Positions 60,401-64,000 of a stretch of DNA of 64,000 nucleotides are shown here, piece after piece. The DNA comes from Clusia tigrina (Eukaryota > Arthropoda > Insecta > Diptera > Clusiidae): NCBI GenBank assembly GCA_920105625.2, contig OV050030.1, forward strand, positions 110,404,814-110,468,813, written 5' to 3'. The notes under the pieces are model-generated. The model made no database searches. It was given only the letters and a program-made list of their open reading frames with translations, and was not told where the DNA came from. Every line of letters starts with the position of its first letter. Position 1 is the first letter of the stretch. The position numbers were made by a program, and so were the translations under genes.

Positions 60401-60403
<3 letters not shown>
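59640..60403 (-). pseudogene. gypsy Gag C-terminus and protease, unit 2
   Basis: The best preserved copy: both zinc knuckles (CNNCGAKSHWAREC and CFKCSEFGHIAPNC) and the protease active site LRAMLDTGSDISIIRQS in one frame (ORF 60557-59838). The frame continues upstream through the (TA)n (Tyr-Ile repeats) into Helitron sequence in a different frame from Rep. Confidence 0.9.

Positions 60404-60439
<36 letters not shown>
60404..60439. repeat. (TA)18 at Helitron-gypsy junction, unit 2
   Basis: Longer version of the run at 53630-53653 at the identical junction. Confidence 0.95.
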
Positions 60440-60441
<2 letters not shown>

Positions 60442-62309
60442 GATGTCATCAATTTGATCTGGTGTAATCTTGTCCACCATCCAAAGAAGAATGTGTGCGT
60501 GCGGCAAACCTTTTTTTTGCCACTCAACAGAGTACATCCAGCATCTAACAGCACCATATATACGTTGCTTCACGATAAAGTCCATCAAATATCGTATCTG
60601 TTGTTTGAAAACTCTTGCTGTGACATCGTGACGATCGCTTGCTGATTGACCGCGATTCAATAATTCCGTTATCTGTGGGCATTTTGGATTGCAAGTGAAT
60701 GTAACAAACAAATCCGGCCGTCCATAATTCCGCACGTATGTCATCGCATCCTGCGAGTACTCGTGCATGTGCCTTGGGCTGCCAATGTATGTTGATGGCA
60801 AAATCGTGAGTCGGCCAAGGTTTGTCACATTTTCATCGCTATTGACCGCATCTCGCAAGTGAATATACTCTTCAGATCGAAGCTTGGTCTGATTGAAACG
60901 AATAAAATTGAGTCGTTCTGTCTCCATCGTCACGTACACATCAACTGCATACTGTTGAAATAATCGGCGATATCTCAAGAAATGGTTGTAAATTCCTTCG
61001 CGAATCAACAAGCGATACGCGTAAAAGTTCATTGCACTGACCTTCTTATTTGTATCGACACCTAAAAGTTAACAAAAAATGAAGTTACAATCAAGAGTGT
61101 TTGTTTTTCTTTTACTAACCATTGGCAGGATTGATCAGGTTGTATCTCAAGTGATATCCATCTTCACCACGGTAGAACATTAGCGGATATTGTAGTGAGT
61201 CATACGATCGATGAGTTTCACTGATTCGCTCTAATGCATCTCCAGCTCGACGCTTGATAATATCACGGGATTCTAAATTATCGCCAACAACAACAATTGA
61301 TATTTCATCGGCCGTCGGTGCATTATATTGCCGTTCATGCGTGCCTGCTGGTCGTTTGCCCGCTTTTATGACGATTCTGTGATCATCAGATGGCATCCTT
61401 TCTAACGAAGTTTTGAATAATCGAATTAGTTCGTTGTGTTCATGCAACATTTCTTGCAATTGCTGCACAATTTCTCTCTTCGTCGCATTGAAAATTGCAC
61501 AACGTCGATTCACTTCTTCATTTGAATCTCCAAGGAAATATATTTGGAGATATTTGTGATCTTGATCAGGATGCGGACACAGCGATCCAGCAAGATGATA
61601 AATTTGCCCGTGAATCTGTATAGTTGCAGACAAATATGTTAATTTCTGTATTTTATTGGCGAGATAATAAGTGTTAGATTGTTGGTGAACTAACCTTGAA
61701 TGCGGGATTGTAATTATGTTCATTCACAATTTCCCCACCAAACGACGTTATTTGAAAACAATCGATATATATCTTGGAATTTTGTAAAAAATGATTCGAA
61801 TTTGTCGATTCACCGTAAAGCAACGATCGCAATGGCTCTGGTGGAGGAAGTAACTCTGATAATTTCACTTTTCCGCTTGCGCAACACAATCCGGCTGGTT
61901 CTTTTGGAAATTTCAGTGCATCGCAATGCGGGCAAACGACAGACATCGAACCAAATCGAACTGATGCGTGCGCACCGTATTCAATGTCCGGCTCATATCG
62001 AAAGGCTGCACGTTCGATATTCAAATTAGGCAATCGTTGTTGTGGCTGGCGTTGTCGGTGAGCAGTCAAACGTTGTTCTCTCGCTTCATGAATTTCCAGA
62101 GCACGAACTTGTCTTCTTCTCAATCGTTGTTGGTCATTGTAAGCTTCGTGAGCCTCTTGTGATTGTCGCGCACGATGTTCAATCATTCCGATTCGAGCAG
62201 ATTCCCTTGCATTAGCATTTTCCTCTTCAGTACGACGTGCTGTATAATTACGTTGGTCCGTTGTACGTCGGGAACGCCGACCGATATTAGCGCGACCTCT
62301 TTGTGGCAT
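60440..62309 (-). pseudogene. Helitron Rep (HUH) N-terminal half, unit 2
   Basis: Exons on the complement: 62309-61695, 61615-61120 and 61061-60440. The introns 61616-61694 (GTTAGT...ACAG) and 61062-61119 (GTTAGT...TTAG) restore the frame (PAFK|IHGQIYHL; NPANG|VDTNKK). Unlike unit 1, exon 3 is open through the metal-binding HUH motif: QKKGLPHAHILLWMVDKITP. The frame then enters the (TA)n as Tyr-Ile repeats. The catalytic tyrosines and SF1 helicase that should follow are absent. Confidence 0.9.
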
Positions 62310-62357
62310 CGTAACAAATTTCAATCTGTAATTGATCACTTTGTATGAAACACACAT

Positions 62358-63186
62358 AAAGTTTTCACAGAATAATTTTCAATAATTTACCTTTTGAATA
62401 GCCGAAATAAAGAAAGCAAACTACCGAAATTGAAGGATTCAAATAATTTACAAATCAGCTGAAGAAATAACACAAATAAATTCCAATGGAAATGAGGTTG
62501 GGTATTCACCAACAAACGAAAATAATGAACTTTTTTGTTTGAAATGTCAATAATTTCACTCAAAAACTGATGAGCCACAGATTTAAAATCAAATATTTCG
62601 TGAATGTAAACATTTTAACAATTTAATGTAATGAATTTAACTCGAGAAATCAATTAAAATTTGGAAAAAGTCAGAAAGTCAATTGACCGTGTCCGCACTG
62701 TTCGAATAAACAAATCAGAAAGAACACACAATATACGCAGCTGTTAAAATAAATAAGCGTCTACAGCTCCATCTGTTGAGTTATTGGAGTATCAGTCAAT
62801 GCTTACAACACCAATATGAAACTAAATGTGCGTGTGCAACACCACGCACATACAAACAAAATGAGAACAAAAAGTGAGATTAGGTTTTTCTAATTTTCGA
62901 ATTTTCCGAATTTTCCGACTTTTTCGAATGTTTTGAGATCGATAGATTTGCAAAAAACAATTGGAAAAAAAAATTTGAAAGAAAAAAAATTTTGTATGGA
63001 AAAAAGTCCTTTTTGGAATTTTTAAATTTTCCGACTTTTCTTCAGGAAAAGTATAAGGTTTTTTTTAATTCCTAAACCTTCCCAGATCCACAACGAACAA
63101 CCTCTGAAAATTCCATCAAGATTGGTCCAGCCGTTCTCGAGCCTTAGCGTCACTAACAAACAATCATTCATTTTTATATATATAGA
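62358..63186 (-). other. Helitron 5' non-coding region, unit 2
   Basis: Matches 55570-56403 with few changes. No gene seen. Confidence 0.6.
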
Positions 63187-63941
63187 TATATATTTTCGTG
63201 AAGTCGGTCTGCATCCCAATCAATATGTTAATAATCTGGAATATATCAATTAGTTTCAATTAATATCGAAATCATCAAATACCTTTAGATCGTTGGAAAT
63301 TTTCCTTTTATGTTCGTTGTACTTGATCAACCCCAAATTTTCTTTCATCGATTCGTAACTTTCCGTGGTATTGGATGGCATGAGCAATTGGAATCGACAC
63401 GTTTTTATTTCCAATATGCAGGAGAGCGGCCTTCAAAGTATATTTAGAACCGTCGATGAAAAGTCTCCATTTTTTTTTGCCGGATTCATTGTTCGAAATA
63501 AACCATTGATGTCTTTGCAGAAACAAATTTGATTTATTTTTTCGAAGAATGGCAATAGCACTTTATTCCCTTCTCTAAAATGAATGACTTTCGTTTTGCT
63601 CGAGAGAAATTTCCACTGTTGCAAACGTGATACCAGTATTTTAGTATTTCCTTTGGATAAATGCAAATCGCGGACCAAATCATTCAGCTCAGCTTGTGAT
63701 TTTTCTGTTCTCTCCAAAGCATTGGCGTTTTAAATAGCAAATACAGTTCATCGGCCATCGACCATCTATTTGGCTTTGGTATACATGCATTACAAAATAA
63801 TTTAGGCGTCCACAGCTTTTCTAATTTTAACACAGCGAAACCAAAGTAGTATAGATACGCAGTTTTCAGCGAATCTGTTTTCAACTGCCATTCTTTGCAA
63901 CAGTATTTGTTCGGGTTGACTTTGCCCGATCTTTTCGACAT
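63187..63941 (-). pseudogene. unnamed arthropod repeat protein, N-terminal fragment (unit 2)
   Basis: Same as 56404-57157. Here the first ORF is longer (63941-63684, 85 residues: MSKRSGKVNPNKYCCKEWQL...PMLWREQKNHKLS), because unit 1 has a small change near 57105 that shifts its frame. The following parts (63717-63433, 63526-63308) are identical to unit 1. Confidence 0.65.
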
Positions 63942-64000
63942 TTTGTAAGTGTTTGCTGATTTACGTCTTTTGTCGAACTGCTTCTTATTCTCGGCTTGAA
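63942..64000 (-). mobile_element. Ty3/gypsy, array unit 3, start
   Basis: The last 59 bp repeat 57158-57216 (integrase C-terminus, complement ...KKQFDKRRKSANTYK), showing that the array continues beyond the window. Confidence 0.9.

Larger units (their letters stand above)
57158..60403 (-). mobile_element. Ty3/gypsy, array unit 2 (copy M2)
   Basis: Same segment as unit 1 but cut at its 3' side: the integrase C-terminal domain stops after KRRKSANTYK at 57158, where the fragment of the unnamed protein begins. Domains: integrase 58194-57158, RT-RNase H 59591-58234, protease and gag 60403-59640. It shares with unit 1 the TAG after HWAMQI and, with all copies, the RT TAG and frameshift. Confidence 0.9.
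60440..63186 (-). mobile_element. Helitron, 5' part (array unit 2)
   Basis: Same structure as unit 1: 5' terminus TCTATATATATAAAAATG at 63186, preceded by A on the complement, Rep gene 62309-60440, truncated at (TA)n. No helicase or 3' end. Confidence 0.9.
50399..64000 (-). repeat. tandem array of chimeric gypsy-Helitron units
   Basis: Unit 1 runs from 50399 to 57157 and unit 2 from 57158 to 63941, and a third starts at 63942. The periods are 6,759 and 6,784 bp. Each unit contains, left to right, the gypsy integrase to gag, a (TA)n junction, a Helitron Rep gene to its 5' terminus, and a fragment of an unnamed arthropod repeat protein. Sequence identity between units is very high, including non-coding parts. 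Differences are the TA length (24 versus 36 bp), small deletions and point changes. Confidence 0.9.

Overview
The window is a repeat-dominated piece of an insect, almost certainly brachyceran dipteran, nuclear genome. The evidence is AT-rich non-coding DNA, long (TA)n runs, and an element set typical of flies: mariner, BEL/Pao, copia, Ty3/gypsy, jockey-, I- and LOA-like LINEs, hAT and Helitron. The composition resembles tephritid fruit flies, but that is inference. Only one host coding segment is recognisable: one exon (20406-20662, +) of a GPAT3/4-type glycerol-3-phosphate acyltransferase. No neighbouring exon was found, so most of the window is probably intron and intergenic transposon fill.

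Layout. 1-415: 5' end of a mariner inserted in a BEL/Pao LTR. 416-3380: BEL/Pao remnant (minus) lacking reverse transcriptase. 3690-8460: LOA/Bilbo-like LINE (minus, 'LINE-A copy 1'). 8525-9265: jockey fragment. 9266-12096: second BEL piece, split by a 2,028-bp insertion that looks like a long solo LTR (9518-11545). 12560-17713: copia element (minus) carrying one mariner inside (13123-14376) and another in its LTR (17717-19003, rearranged so that both ends are 3' ends). 20406-20662: host exon. 20759-22356: DUF4817-type mariner between (TA)n runs. 22900-31400: several jockey-clade remnants, a 733-bp TIR element and an hAT element with a perfect 8-bp target duplication. 31560-35993: fragment of an arthropod repeat protein, then a second LOA-like LINE.

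36000-64000 is the most structured part. An inverted pair of gypsy LTRs flanks a 305-bp (TA)n core. A plus-strand gypsy follows (to 41447), itself hit by a deletion-derivative mariner. A nested stack comes next: a gypsy LTR split by an I-clade LINE (41746-49838), which is split by LINE-A copy 2 (46295-48985). Finally, a tandem array with a ~6.76-6.78 kb unit begins near 50.4 kb. Each unit joins, on the minus strand, a fragment of the unnamed arthropod repeat protein, a Helitron 5' end with an intron-containing HUH Rep gene, a (TA)n junction and a gypsy gag-pol. Two units are complete and a third starts at the window edge.

Almost every element is broken by stops, frameshifts or deletions, so no complete active transposon is visible. 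The informative content is the insertion order, the chimeric junctions and the array.
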